From Chara braunii (lineage: Eukaryota; Streptophyta; Charophyceae; Charales; Characeae), in the NCBI GenBank assembly GCA_003427395.1, contig BFEA01000795.1, positions 526,585 through 549,930 on the forward strand: a stretch of 23,346 nucleotides of DNA. The letters are read 5' to 3'. A program made the position numbers and the translations under genes. Positions 1 to 9,796 of the stretch are shown here, in pieces (the first letter of the stretch is position 1; every line of letters starts with the position of its first letter). Below the pieces are notes generated by a model. It did no database searches. It was not told the origin of the DNA and saw nothing but the letters and a program-made list of their open reading frames with translations.

Positions 1-1190
1 AAGCATGATAGTTGGGAACTTGGGATGGATTGATGAAAGGGCGTAGGGGGGCATAGGTTCGTGCGAACCGTGTTGTGTGTAGGATTTTACTAGGAAGTAG
101 GGGTATACAAATGCGATAATTGTTCGAGTTTTTTTTTAATGTTTTTTTCTAAGTGTTTAAATGACATGCTAGATAGCGGGCATGGATTCGGGAACGGGGG
201 TAGGGGTTTTAGGGGGATGTGGTGTCTACAGTGTCTAGGAACTTTCGGCGTGCAGACGCGGCAAATGGAATGGGGGAAGGGGTCGTAGACTCGTAGCCTC
301 TTAGGAGGGCGTGTTGTCTTCGAACTTTGGGTATGCAAATGCGGTAGGTGGTCAAGTGTTTTTTTTTTTTTTTTAAGTATTCAAAAAATAAGCTTGATAG
401 TGAGGATGGATTGGTGAACGGGGGTATGGGGTCATAGGCGTGTGAGACGTGTGGGAAATAAGGGTGTGGAAATGCGATCAATGGTGAAGTTCTTTTTTTT
501 TTTTTAAGTTTACAAATGACATGCTAGATAGTGGGGAATTCGAGGATGGATTGGTGAACGGGGGTAGGGGTCGTCAGTGGGTGTGGTGTCTAGTACTGTC
601 TACAAATTTATGGGTGCGAAAGCGGCATATGGTAGAGGGTCAAGTTTTTTGTTTTTTTTATTCAATGGTAGATAGTGGAGATGGATTGGTGAACGGGGGA
701 TGGGCCGTAGGGGTAAACGGGGGTAGGGCCGTAGGGGTACTAGGGGTCATAGACTCGTAGGTGAGTGTGGTGTCTAGGAAGTAACAGTATGCAAATACGA
801 TAAATGGTGGAGTTTCCTTTTTCTTTAAACATGGAAAAGACAAGGTAGATAATGGGGAGGGATTAGTGAATGGGGGTGGGGGACCGGGGATCATACGAGG
901 GTTTGGTGTCTAGTACCGCCGGCGGGCATCGGTGTCATTAGTGATCGCGGGTGGGGGATGGGGTTCATAGGTGGGTGTGGTGTCTAGTACTGCCTACTAT
1001 CTAGGAAGTATGGGTCTGGAATTGCGATAAATGGTCAAGTATATTTATTTGACTTTTTGTAGCTATTCAAAAAAGGTGCTCGTGTGGGGATAGCTTGGTG
1101 AACGGGGGTAGAGGTCATACATGGGTGCGAGGGCTAGAAAGTGAAGGTATGGAAATGCGGTAAATTGTTAGCTGTTTTATTTTTATCGGT
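1..1190. repeat. Degenerate satellite array, units about 135-225 bp
   Basis: Seven or more diverged copies of one unit follow each other head to tail. Each has a box like GGATTGGTGAACGGGGGTAG (near 23, 183, 408, 544, 680, 858 and 1087), then a GTGTGGTGTCTAG box, an AAGTATGGGTATGCAAATGCG box, a GGTCAAGT box and a T-run of 8-15 bases. The T-run sits at the same place in most units, so it belongs to the unit. The array probably continues left of the window. Short open frames inside it run through T-runs and are not credible genes. Confidence 0.85.
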
Positions 1191-1399
1191 TTTTGTTTTG
1201 CCATTGTGTTTTCATGCTCTGTCCTTGTCATTTTGTTTCGCTGCTTCACCATCCGTTCATCTGTTGAGGGTCACTGCTGCCATTCGTGACTCAAGTATGA
1301 TGCGAAGGAGTGGCAAAGAACAAGTGACCCCCGACCGGACCACGGTGACAAATGAAAGTGGTTCAAGATAGGGATATAACATGAAAACTTTCGAGTCTT

Positions 1400-1690
1400 C
1401 GTTCAAGATTGATCCGATTGTTGATGCGAAACGCGATGACCTCGTATGAAATTTTGTAGCATGTGGCCGATACTTGCATGGTGCGATGACGTTGGGGAGG
1501 AAGAGTGGTCATTGATGTGTCTGCAGATTGTGCAGGAAATATAGTTGTGGAGGTAGTAGAGATGTGAAACAATATTTCTTCAAGAGCAAGGAGTTACAGA
1601 TGCCCGACAGGGACTCCTGCAGTGTAATATATCATTTGGGCGAAAAACATGCACAAGTGTCTGAAAGAGTTTGTTGCCTCGATTGAGAAG
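1400..1690 (+). pseudogene. hAT transposase relic, N-terminal BED zinc-finger part
   Basis: The region upstream of the catalytic relic resembles a BED-type zinc finger of a plant hAT transposase, read through several frames. One frame gives DPIVDAKRDDLV, a stop, then NFVACGRYLHGAMTLG; another gives EEWSLMC; a third (1528-1686) gives LCRKYSCGGSRDVKQYFFKS and runs on for about 30 codons to a TGA. The expected pattern is W-x3-C-x2-C, a G-rich turn, then K-x-H. Here both Cys positions survive but need a frame shift between them, and the zinc-binding His is replaced (KQYF). BED fingers bind transposon DNA ends in this family. The order BED then DUF659 matches a complete element. The assignment rests on motif likeness and the downstream DUF659 match. 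Stops and shifts mean it cannot be functional. Confidence 0.5.
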
Positions 1691-2637
1691 TTGAAAATGC
1701 TTCCTCTTGGTCATCCAGCCTTTCAGTGGCCGCCGCTTTTATTCCCAGAGGACTCGGAGCCTTGTCGGTCGCCTGATGGTGGGGCACGGTTGGTTGCCAC
1801 ACCTTCTCGAGGTGCAGCCAGCGCACCGGTTGAGCCACCTGCAGTGAGAGCACCATCGACAAGAGTGGTCCCTCCGGCGGTTCTTGGAGGGATCACGGTA
1901 TCGGCAGTCGCAGCAAGAAGAGCACCACCAGCGGCATCTGATGCAGTGACATCCACTGTTGCATCTGTTGGGGGGGGGGTGTTGGACGAACCATTGCATC
2001 GCTGCAGCGCCAATGTGTTATTTTGTTGGCGCCTGTTGGTGTGTTTGATGAGCTCGACGCACGTTACTTCGTCGATCGGGTACATGGGGCCAAAATCTGG
2101 ACACTTTGGTTGGATTGCATCCTATGTTCACGAATGACGTGTTCAGAGCTTTGGGTATAGCGAAAATTCCTCTTGCAGCTACTCGCGACATAGCTGTGTG
2201 ACTCACGTCTCGGTGATCTCCTCCTCGTCCTCCATATCAGCTGCCCCTTTGGCAGCGGTTTACTGGCATCCACCATCCTCCCAGACGGTAAAAGGCGCTG
2301 GGGCCTACACACATCCGCCATCGACCCAGGCGGCAGAGGGCATCGGTCCCCTACACTGCTCCCTGTCTCTGATTCTTCGCTCACTCCCGCTGCCGAGATT
2401 GCCCCCATATTGACTGTCCTTGGGGGGGGGGATTTGAATCCTCTGCAGCGGCTACGTGACATTCCACTCTCACAGGGCGCCGCACCTGTGAGTCGAGCAG
2501 GTTTGTTTGACGCTAGTGGATGTGACCTGATCACTGTGGGAGCGGTACATACAAGCAGCAGACAATCACGCGGTTCATCGTGGAGACTCGAGAGTGATAT
2601 GACATTCAACTGAGGGAAGCTTGAGAGCTTCAAACGG
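1691..2637 (+). other. Linker between hAT relic parts, Ala/Pro/Ser-rich frames
   Basis: This lies where the variable linker between BED finger and DUF659 domain is expected. A plus-strand frame (1649-2137) is rich in Ala, Pro, Val and Ser, as low-complexity linkers of such proteins often are, and ends in an unrecognised tail. The opposite strand is also open over much of it, so an open frame is weak evidence here. Long G-runs (near 1970 and 2424) are likely shift points. I see no independent gene. Confidence 0.35.
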
Positions 2638-3240
2638 ATGTTTATGGTCATCATCCTTCCTGGGGTCCCAGGGGCTCCCATGCAAAAACCATCGACTTAT
2701 CACATGGTTTGCACGATGTTGTTGGACGAGCTGGATGCGGAAGTCCAGCGGTGTGTGAAGCTGGTGTTCACGTCAGAGTGGTTGTACTATCATGACGGAT
2801 GGATGAACAAACATCCGTGGTCAGGCATTGTGCAACTACCTTGTCGGTACTCGGAAGGAACCCGCGTGCCGCGTATTTTGCCATAGATGTTATCGGGGGA
2901 AGAAGGATGCTGCTGCGTTGGCGAAAGCATGGTTGCACAGGCTGAAGACCATCGATATCTGTCTCGGCGAAACCATGACATTCGTCATGGATTCCGCGGG
3001 TGTGAACGTGTTCGCCATGAAGATATTCGAAGAGGAAAAAAATGTCAAAACATATGTTTTGGATTTCATGCGTGGTACATGTCATGGGCCTTATCCTGGA
3101 GGACAATGGGTCGATTGGTTAGGTTGCATCACGCATTGGTGAGGCGCCACGCGTCACCAAGTTCTTTAAACGCCACAGTTACACACTCGAGGCTCTGGAG
3201 GCGAAGACCAAGTTGAAGTTGTTGCTGCTCGAAGTAGTGT
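2638..3240 (+). pseudogene. hAT transposase relic with DUF659 and catalytic-core motifs
   Basis: This is the remains of a plant-type hAT (Ac-like) cut-and-paste transposase. The first frame (2638-2886) carries KPSTYHMVCTMLLDELDAEV, the start of DUF659, and then HDGWMN, matching the usual SDGWT motif. The protein jumps frame near 2830: VGTRKEPACRVF, KKDAAALAKAWLHRL, then ETMTFVMDSAGVNVFAMKIF, which matches the conserved region normally read as VVTDNAxN. It shifts again to ICFGFHAWYMSWALSW, equivalent to the family's IFWxPCxAHCxDLxLED with the Cys and His residues lost. A third shift gives RVTKFFKRHSYTLEALEAKT. The match ends near 3240 in unrelated GC-rich DNA; the C-terminal dimerisation domain is absent. 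At least three frame shifts and lost key residues make it a non-functional relic. I found no terminal inverted repeats. Confidence 0.8.
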
Positions 3241-3370
3241 ATACCGCCGTACGAAGACGGTCCGTCCATACGTTCGGATGTCCGTACGTACGGGCCCCCC
3301 GACGCCCGTGCGACCCTTACGTACGGTGTCGGAGGGCGCGGTGTCCCGACCCTCCTTTGTGTACCAGGTC
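3240..3370. repeat. GC-rich block with CGTACG palindromes and a hairpin
   Basis: The hAT relic ends abruptly in GC-rich DNA where CGTACG occurs several times (near 3248, 3282, 3286 and 3318), including the palindrome CCGTACGTACGG. CCCCCCGAC (about 3295) can pair with GTCGGAGGG (about 3329) with one mismatch. It may be one end of an inserted element, but I could not find a partner end. Confidence 0.4.
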
Positions 3371-4345
3371 CTCGCTCAGTGCTAGTCCCTTGTCCGGACT
3401 TATTGATCACTACGCTCATCTCGTGTTGTAGGCCTGGTACCCGGACTGTTTTTCGGCGCGGACCGGTCCTGGTGACGTTGCCCTCAACAAAAGGGGTGCG
3501 CCACAGGACTTCCATTGGTCCACGCAGGCTCGACGCCCTGTTGTACAACAGAGCACTACCGGCCTGAAGTCGTGGTAGCCGCCGGGTTTGCCCTGGGATG
3601 CGAAGGTGAAAAGGCCAGGGCGGTCTTTTCTACTGCGGACCAAATGCCTCCTAACTAGGTTATGGGTTAGGTGCACGGGATAAAAGTCGTTGTCAGAAGA
3701 GAAAAGAGAAAAAGGAAAATAAAATGCCGAATTTGAACTCGTTTAGTTTGGGAAAAATCCAGTGGCCTCAGGCAACTGTGATGCTACGATTTCCTTTCCG
3801 TTTCTGATTTACTGCTATTATTATTATTATTATTATTATTACTTAATTTTCCTATTTTTGCGGGAAGGCCAAAGGTTCGAATCTCGAGCTCAGTGGTCCA
3901 CAGCCTAAGTTGGCCGACCTTACGTATACCGTCTGTGGGTGAACTCCGATTGAGCGCCGCGCGGTGAGGCCCAAAAATAGGGGCGACCCGCGGCCGCATC
4001 GGTAGGAGGCCTATCACCCCCCATGGAGGGTCATAAGCCCCCTCCTTGCCATCGGACACGGGCACCCGATAAGGGTGGACCGACGATGCATTTTTAAAGA
4101 GAAGGGTAAGGCTGTCAGTGTCCCGTTTTGGGACTTCTGTTTTTTTTTTCCCGAGACCCTGGTCACTTCGCTCTGAGTAGGGACTGATGTAGCTATAAAG
4201 CAAGTGTCCTGTCTGTGCACTGACTGTTGAAATTCCGCCTTACCTGCTAAAAAATTACTAAAATTCGTGCTATTTTATTAATTTCAAGAATTCTAAGTTA
4301 TTATCTGAATTTCCCTTTAGTACGCAGGGATCGCGGCCACTCTGA
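3371..4345. other. Unassigned DNA with a TTA microsatellite
   Basis: I recognise no gene here. A run of about nine TTA units lies at 3815-3842. GGTTCGAATC at 3874-3883 is a perfect tRNA B-box-like string, but no matching A box lies at the right distance upstream. The minus-strand frames crossing this stretch include the microsatellite and look accidental. Confidence 0.5.
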
Positions 4346-4349
4346 GCCC

Positions 4350-4356
4350 TATAAAA
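4350..4356 (+). promoter_or_regulatory. Possible TATA box
   Basis: TATAAAA sits in a GC-richer stretch just after AT-rich DNA and upstream of the best unassigned plus-strand ORF. An ATG at 4381 opens a nine-codon frame ending at 4410, which would be a short upstream ORF of a transcript starting near 4380. One seven-base match is weak evidence of a promoter. Confidence 0.25.
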
Positions 4357-4406
4357 CAGGGGCTGTTACCTGTGAGGGGCATGTCATTGCTCAGCAAGTG
4401 TAAGCA

Positions 4407-5045
4407 GTGATATACGCTGAGGCTTCGATTTCTCGACAGTCGGGACTTAGCCTGTCCGGTAGTCTCGCGTGCAGGCTAGTACGAATTGAGGGTCGGCGCT
4501 GGCTGTTGAGAAGAGCGGCTATGGCGTTGTACGGATACAGGCCTGGTTATTGGTACCACCAGGCCCGTTGGAAGCCTATGTCTGGGGAAGGGCCCTGAAT
4601 TACAGTGATACTCAACTACGACGGTGGGGACGAGGTGCAGTTGAAGATTAATGTGGAGGGAGCGAAAGAGGGAGAGATGCGGACTAACCCGAAGCTGCAG
4701 GACGCAGTCACAGAGGCGAGAGATCGTGCGGAGAGGCGCTGCAAAAGGGACGGTGTGATGGCGAGGCTATGGATAACGGTGGCTTATCATGAGACTGAGA
4801 CTTCGACTGACACGGCGGACAGAGAGCAGGCCCACTTGGACAGGGACTCAAGTGGGGAGAGCGAAATGAGCGAAGTGGGAGATCGGGAGACGGACCTCAG
4901 GTCCTGGAATAGACCAGGCGAGATCCAGAGGTATCACCGAGCTGCGAAGCCGGTGGAAGAGGGGCCCGAGGCCAGGTCTCGACAACTGACGCCCAGAGGT
5001 CACGGGGCGGGAGAGAAGCAGAACAGGGGGAAGAGACATGTGTGA
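4407..5045 (+). pseudogene. Hypothetical ORF interrupted by one TGA
   Basis: One reading frame is open over the interval except for a TGA at 4596-4598. The part before the stop begins at GTG; its best ATG (4521) gives a Tyr/Trp-rich segment, MALYGYRPGYWYHQARW. The part after it runs about 147 codons (first ATG at 4677) and is highly charged: EARDRAERRCKRDG, then Ser/Glu/Asp-rich, then Arg/Lys-rich near the end. It could be an N-terminal exon or a gag-like piece of a retroelement, with the TGA a mutation, part of an intron, or a readthrough stop. I do not recognise the family. Low-complexity charged composition also allows chance, and the complementary strand is open across part of it. Confidence 0.25.
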
Positions 5046-6110
5046 GGGCGCGCCGAGGTCAAAAAAAAAAAGAAAATGGCAGAGAGAGGGGGCGAGAGAG
5101 GAACGTATGTGGTAGGAGATGCTGACGTCAACTGGACTGCGGTATGTGACAAGCCACAGAGAGCGGACATGCTTGCGAGTAAGTGTGAGCAAGAGAGGTG
5201 ATTGAGTCGAGAGGTGGTTACGTGCGAGCACAAGCTGCACGTAGCAAGGCCAGAGGCCGTGTGAGAAAGGGTGAAGTCAGCGCTGGCATACGATGCGTGG
5301 GCAGTAAGCGTGAGGAACAAGAACTGACTATGAGTTTTCGTTGACGTCATTCACCTAACGAGTGCAGCGAGTTGAGAGGCTCTCTTGCGACATCGTGTGG
5401 AAGGGAAGGCGCGCTGGGGTCAACGACGGAAAGAGAAGCGAGAATTGAACGTGTGAGAGAGTGGTCTGCGAAGGGAGAGACTGAGCGAGCGGAACGGGAC
5501 AAGCTGGTGGAGTATGATTGATGTCAACCGTCTGTCCGTACGCGCGCGTGACTTCTTTTGCTCCTACTGCAGGGACGAAAAAGACGAGAGTGAGAGGGAG
5601 GGTCAGACCTCTTGAACGTTGCTGAGCGTGTCGGGCATTAGGGAGCTCTCACGCGCTTCGCATCAAGAAGGGAAATCGGGAAACTGAACGTCACGTTTTC
5701 TCTTTCATTGGAAGGGTCACCGCTTCCTCATGGAGAGGCCCCTGACTTCTAATGAAGTTTAACGGGCACGAGCGAAAGAATGACAGTGGCATTCATGAGA
5801 GGGAAAAACCCCATACACGAAGGTCTTGTTGCTGACGTCAACAGTACAGGATGAGCTTGATTTGATTATGACGATAGAGTCGGCTCACATGGACTTGGAA
5901 GACAGACTGAGTTTCACTTGCTAATTACAACCACTGGTAGCGTGCTTGGGGCCTGGCTTGTTATGTCCATACATAGTAGTGGGAGAGAGAATTTGCTGCG
6001 CGAGATGACTATCGATGGGCCAGCTCATGGTGGTGACAAGGCTGAAGTTGAGCCTTAAAGAAGAGTACTGAGTGACCAAAGGTAGTGTTGACGTTCGACG
6101 GGAGGAAATC
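5046..6110 (+). other. Purine-rich unassigned DNA with repeated TGACGTCA sites
   Basis: The plus strand is rich in GAGAG and GTGAG motifs with many stops and no credible gene. The palindrome TGACGTCA, a CRE-type bZIP-binding core, occurs at 5123, 5342 and 5833. Near matches are TGATGTCA at 5519 and TGACGTTC at 6089. The sites at 5121 and 5831 share the longer GCTGACGTCAAC. Whether this is regulatory or the remains of an old repeat cannot be settled from the sequence. Confidence 0.4.
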
Positions 6111-7870
6111 TACATCATCAGGGGACGGCCATTGGCATTATCATTTCTCTATCGAGCGGCTTCTCCAACTTTTCTTCTCTTCTATTGTGCTGTGAGTATT
6201 GAGCCCCTGTAAGGCGAGAGCATGGGACTGGGCATCAAGCCCATGAGTAAGGCGAGGGCTACTCGTGCTTTTGTCTTGAACCTTGATTAGCGCCAGTCCT
6301 GGGGTCGTTGAGCGAGATCGGGATACAGTTTGTGAGTGTGCCCAGGGGAATCGGTGGGTAACGCCTGAAGCCTGGAAGGGGCGTAAGAAGGAAGAGAGCA
6401 ATTGTGAGGTCGACTGATCTAGTAGTTGAAGTTGAATTGCTAGATCGTATGGAAGAGAGAATGAACTATGAGCCTTGGTTGGAGTTCTGTGTAACCCAAG
6501 CTGCTGCTAAGTTGATCTTATGGTTGGTTACTAGTTGAGTAATGGATATGGAGGTCACGCGGTAGATAAGTATGCTCGAGGGCGTAGACAGCTTTCTGCA
6601 TTTCTCAGGTTTTGGGACGACCGCTAGTTGATCATTGCTGCTAGATGCATTGGCAGAAAGTGAAACCCTGTCCTGTTATCTCCCTTCCTTTTTAGGGTGT
6701 CATTGAGAACAGATGCAAGGTCAGAGGGAATGCTAAAAAGAGAAGAGCAATGATCACTAATAATTTCGATGCCACAAGGCGATAAAGATGTGAATCCAGA
6801 TAAATGAATCTCGATCCCGAACTTCTTCTTCCTTTTGAGAAAATACCTGGGGCACAATAAGCGCTCACCTCCAGATCGATGAGTAAGTGGAAGTCAATTT
6901 TGAGTAAAATAGCTTATTTGTTAACGAAATACCTACTTGATGGTGACTAGTGAACTCCCTTTTTGAAATTTGCCTTTGACGAAAGGGGAAGTCGAAGGGT
7001 AAAACCTTGATTGGTCATCCTTGAGCACTGGATAACGAGTGAGCAGTAGGACGTGCATGTTGTTCCTGGGGAAGCTAATACCGAGCTCTGAATAGACTAC
7101 ACCTTCCTTGTGTAAGTTGGCTCCCTCTGTCCTTCTACCCTGTCGGTTTCGACGACGAGACATGGAAATGGGGGCACGTGTGCCTTGCATAATGTTTGTC
7201 AATGTGTAAGCATGACGTCCTTGTCCCTTGATGACACCTCCTGCTCCAAGTCACATCAAGGGCGAGGCCTTCTCTTGAGAGTCACGAGGACCGTGAGAGT
7301 GTTTCTGCAGTTTCTCCGTGACACGAGAGTGAGATATATCGCGTGCAATATTTCTACATAATGTTGAAAGAATGTGGCTGAGCCGGCCTCATCGAGAGCA
7401 ATAATTCTATGTTGTGCCAGTCAACCAGCGAGGGTCTGCACCATTTAGAGTTCTTCGGATGTTTTTCCAGCTACCGTGCAGACTGGCTAAAGATATAAGT
7501 GCACCTCAAATCTGAGTTCAGATTTGGCGAACAAGACCCAAGCAGGGACTTAAACCAGAAACGCTTTCAAAGGCTATCTAGGGGCGTTCCGACAGGTATG
7601 TTATCATTTGGCAAGTTTGAGAATTGCTGGTGGGTGGAAGTTCCCTACTCTATGCGTTGCCACGTCTGATCACCCCTAAATGGACATGCCACTAGGGACA
7701 CTATGTAGACTGCCCAAAACGGAGACTAAACTACAGACCTATCGGTAGTGTATAGCACACTGAGTTTGACTTGCTAGAACACGATAATACCAGATGATCA
7801 TAAAGGGCCGTGGCCTGGTGCTTGGAGAAAACGAGGGTTGACAGATGCTGTCGTTGGGAACTCATCTTGA
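6111..7870. other. Unassigned single-copy-looking DNA
   Basis: I see no recognisable gene, RNA gene or repeat. Open frames are under 90 codons and show no domain motifs. Composition is less biased than in the neighbouring blocks. Introns or untranslated parts of a gene outside the window cannot be excluded. Confidence 0.4.
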
Positions 7871-7873
7871 CCT

Positions 7874-8113
7874 TTGGGTGTTATACACCAAGCCCTCATT
7901 CAATCAGCCAGGAGATCTGAGCGCCCCGCCCGTACTTGTTTTAGGGCAGAGGGGAGAGTGAAGGGAAAAGGAAAAGACATGGGGAGCAGGGATACCCTGG
8001 CCATGACTTGCACCCTATATCAAGCAGAAACAAAAGGTTGGAAGGATAAGATTCTTAGTGAGATTGAAGAGTACAGGAAACTGCTGAGAGAGGTTGCGGT
8101 AGGGAGAACATAG
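7874..8113 (+). CDS. Short hypothetical ORF, doubtful
   Basis: A 79-codon frame starts at ATG 7874. Its C-terminal half is Lys/Glu-rich and amphipathic (GWKDKILSEIEEYRKLLREV), compatible with a short coiled-coil helix. The N-terminal half is basic and not distinctive. I find no start context, partner gene or domain. It could be a scrap of a retroelement linker region, since LINE sequence begins about 1.5 kb downstream, or chance. Confidence 0.15.
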   Translation: MGVIHQALIQSARRSERPARTCFRAEGRVKGKGKDMGSRDTLAMTCTLYQAETKGWKDKILSEIEEYRKLLREVAVGRT

Positions 8114-8533
8114 GGCCATCATAAGTTCATCGAGTATACTTTCTACATTTACGAGCTAAGCGGAAAGCTGCACAGCACTGCTTCATCACTGGAGACGGTG
8201 GGGCAAGCCAGAGTCAGCCTCGGGTGAACAGGGAGGATGTCAAAACCTTCCTTTTGCAGTCCCTGCTCGCACCTCAGCTGACAAGACGAGCCCTCCACAA
8301 TCTATGAACCTACAAATGCTTCTGATTAACAGGCGCCCTTAGCGAAATGTAGTTTGAACCGTGTTTCCAGGTACCCGGTGATCAGAGGGCAGAAACCAGT
8401 CTTTTTTTTTACTAGTATTTGATCAGCCCACAGTCAGTATTCAAAGTGGTGCTCGGCCAAACACACCACCAGCAATAGGACTACATGGGCATGTCCTCCT
8501 TCGCTGAAAGCAGTGAACTGAGCACGAGAGTCC
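8114..8533. other. No gene seen
   Basis: The stretch has a T-run at about 8402 and short open frames without motifs. Nothing can be assigned. Confidence 0.4.
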
Positions 8534-8694
8534 GTCAACAACCGGACTCAGACAACCAGACTTAGACAACCAGACTTAGACAACCAGACTCAGACAACCA
8601 GACTCAGACAACCAGACTCAGACAACCAGACTTAGACAACCAGACTCAGACAACCAGACTTAGACAACCAGACTCAGACAACCAAAATCAGATT
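8534..8694. repeat. 14-bp minisatellite, about 11 units
   Basis: Units of the form ACCAGACTCAGACA (C/T variable in the middle) repeat with an exact 14-bp period from 8541 to about 8690. Ends are slightly degenerate. The period is not a multiple of three, so it is not a coding repeat. Confidence 0.95.
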
Positions 8695-8902
8695 CAAACG
8701 ACTAGAAACCAGACTGAGAACAGTATTCCGGCACAGTATTCTGACGCAGTGTTCAGAAACAGCATCCACCAGTAATCTCAACAGTAGTCGGTTTTCAACC
8801 AGCAATCTCAACTGCAGTCAAGTTCTTCACTAGCACTCGAATGAAACTCAACTGACACTCAATCGTCAGAAGTGCAGGCGGTTTTCAGTCTGAGCCAGAC
8901 AG

Positions 8903-9052
8903 TGATCGAGGACAGCACTCAGATCAGCCATCAAAACGGCGATCGAGAACAGCACTCAGATCACCCATCAAAACAGCGATAGAGAACAACAATCAGATTA
9001 GCCATCAAAACAGCGATCGAGAACAGCACTCAGATCAGCAATCAAAATAGCA
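8903..9052. repeat. 37-bp minisatellite, four units
   Basis: Four copies start at 8903, 8940, 8977 and 9014. Each combines GATCGAGAACAGCACTCAGA with TCAGCCATCAAAACAG. A few substitutions per unit show moderate age. Confidence 0.92.
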
Positions 9053-9069
9053 ATCAGGAATTTGAACAG

Positions 9070-9235
9070 CGGCATTCAGAAACAACATTCAGAAAACGAC
9101 AATCGGAAACAGCATTCAGAAACAACAATCAGAAACAGCATTCAGAAACGACAATCAGAAACGACAATCAGAAACAGCATTCAGAAAACAGCATTCAGGA
9201 ACGACTTTCGGAACGATGGTCAGAAAACGGCATAG
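9070..9235. repeat. 13-14 bp minisatellite, about 12 units
   Basis: Units such as CATTCAGAAACAA and CAATCAGAAACAG alternate without interruption. They share a CAGAAAC core and resemble parts of the 37-bp and 14-bp arrays upstream, so the three arrays may descend from one ancestral CAGA-rich sequence. Confidence 0.9.
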
Positions 9236-9440
9236 AAGTCTCTTGACCAACCAATTTTCTGGTTTTAAGACAAAGTATGACGGGGGGAGGGAGGAACCAG
9301 CATGTAAATGTCAGTATTCGGCGCCGTTCTCAAGGTGAAGAGGCCCCTCCCTTGCCCCAAATTCCTGCTCAGTCAATCCCCTGAATCCCAGGGCAATAAA
9401 TGCTGGCATGAACTCGCTGCATGATTGATCTGATGTAAAT

Positions 9441-9578
9441 GGGACGCTGGACCCGTTTTCCAGCAGGTGATGCTCCCCACCAATAGATGGAGCGGTTTCC
9501 CGGGTGGTAGTGGTGTCTGCTCTCATCAGCACCACTAACACTGTAGGGGGCGTTTCTGTTCAAAAAAAAAAAAAAAAA
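9441..9578 (+). repeat. SINE-like dispersed repeat, copy 1, with poly(A) end
   Basis: The copy starts with GGGACGCTGGACCCGTTTTC and CAGCAGGTGATGCTCCCCAC, runs through AATAGATGGAGCGG and GGTGTCTGCTCTCATCAGCA, and ends in 17 A residues (9562-9578). The same core occurs at about 11.7, 18.95, 21.1, 22.05 and 22.25 kb in both orientations, each with an A-tract on the same side. That is typical of a retroposed element. No tRNA-like head is visible in this copy, so it may be 5'-truncated. Confidence 0.75.
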
Positions 9579-9655
9579 CTGAGCTCGAGGGCCACCTATG
9601 GGGCAATGGGCAGTGGGCACAACCCACAAGATTCTCTCAGCTGGAGAAGAAACCT

Positions 9656-9777
9656 TAACTAGAGCCACTCTTGACCCTCCAAGAACTTACCAACGAAATC
9701 AATAGTCTGACCAAAGGGAAATGTCTTTGGGCCAGATGGTGTCCCGGTGGCCCTGGATAAGGGTTTTCAACACCATC
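9656..9777 (+). pseudogene. LINE reverse transcriptase relic, segment 1 (GPDG motif)
   Basis: The frame from about 9658 reads LTLQELTNEINSLTKGK and, after a one-base shift, FGPDGVPVALDKGF. This is the N-terminal reverse transcriptase block of non-LTR retrotransposons, usually of the form LTxEEL...KGKSPGPDGLPVEFY. The enzyme would copy element RNA at the target site in the nucleus. The relic is cut at 9797 by an inserted element and resumes at about 10273. Frame shifts mark it as dead. LINE sequence may extend upstream to about 9590, but I cannot confirm an endonuclease domain. Confidence 0.75.
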
Positions 9778-9796
9778 TTCACAGGAGAGATGGTTA
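9778..9796. repeat. Direct repeat, left flank of the 476-bp insert
   Basis: TTCACAGG followed by AGAGATGGTTA is repeated at 10273-10293, where two extra bases (GA) lie between the two parts. Joining the LINE at these repeats restores continuity, so they look like a target-site duplication of about 19-21 bp. Confidence 0.6.

Noticed and set aside
3874-3895. B-box-like GGTTCGAATC followed at once by A-box-like AGCTCAGTGG, suggesting a permuted tRNA gene
   Set aside because: Only three bases separate the boxes, leaving no room for the T-stem end and both acceptor strands. No T stem or anticodon arm can be drawn.
3660-4360. LTR retrotransposon around the hypothetical ORF
   Set aside because: I found no pair of direct terminal repeats, no primer-binding site complementary to a tRNA 3' end, and no protease, integrase or reverse transcriptase motif nearby.
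7520-7585. Weak antisense B-box-like string, GGTTTAAGTCCC
   Set aside because: Three mismatches to the consensus and no A box at a suitable distance.
8541-8690. Possible CRISPR-like array
   Set aside because: Units are 14 bp with no spacers between them, so this is a minisatellite.
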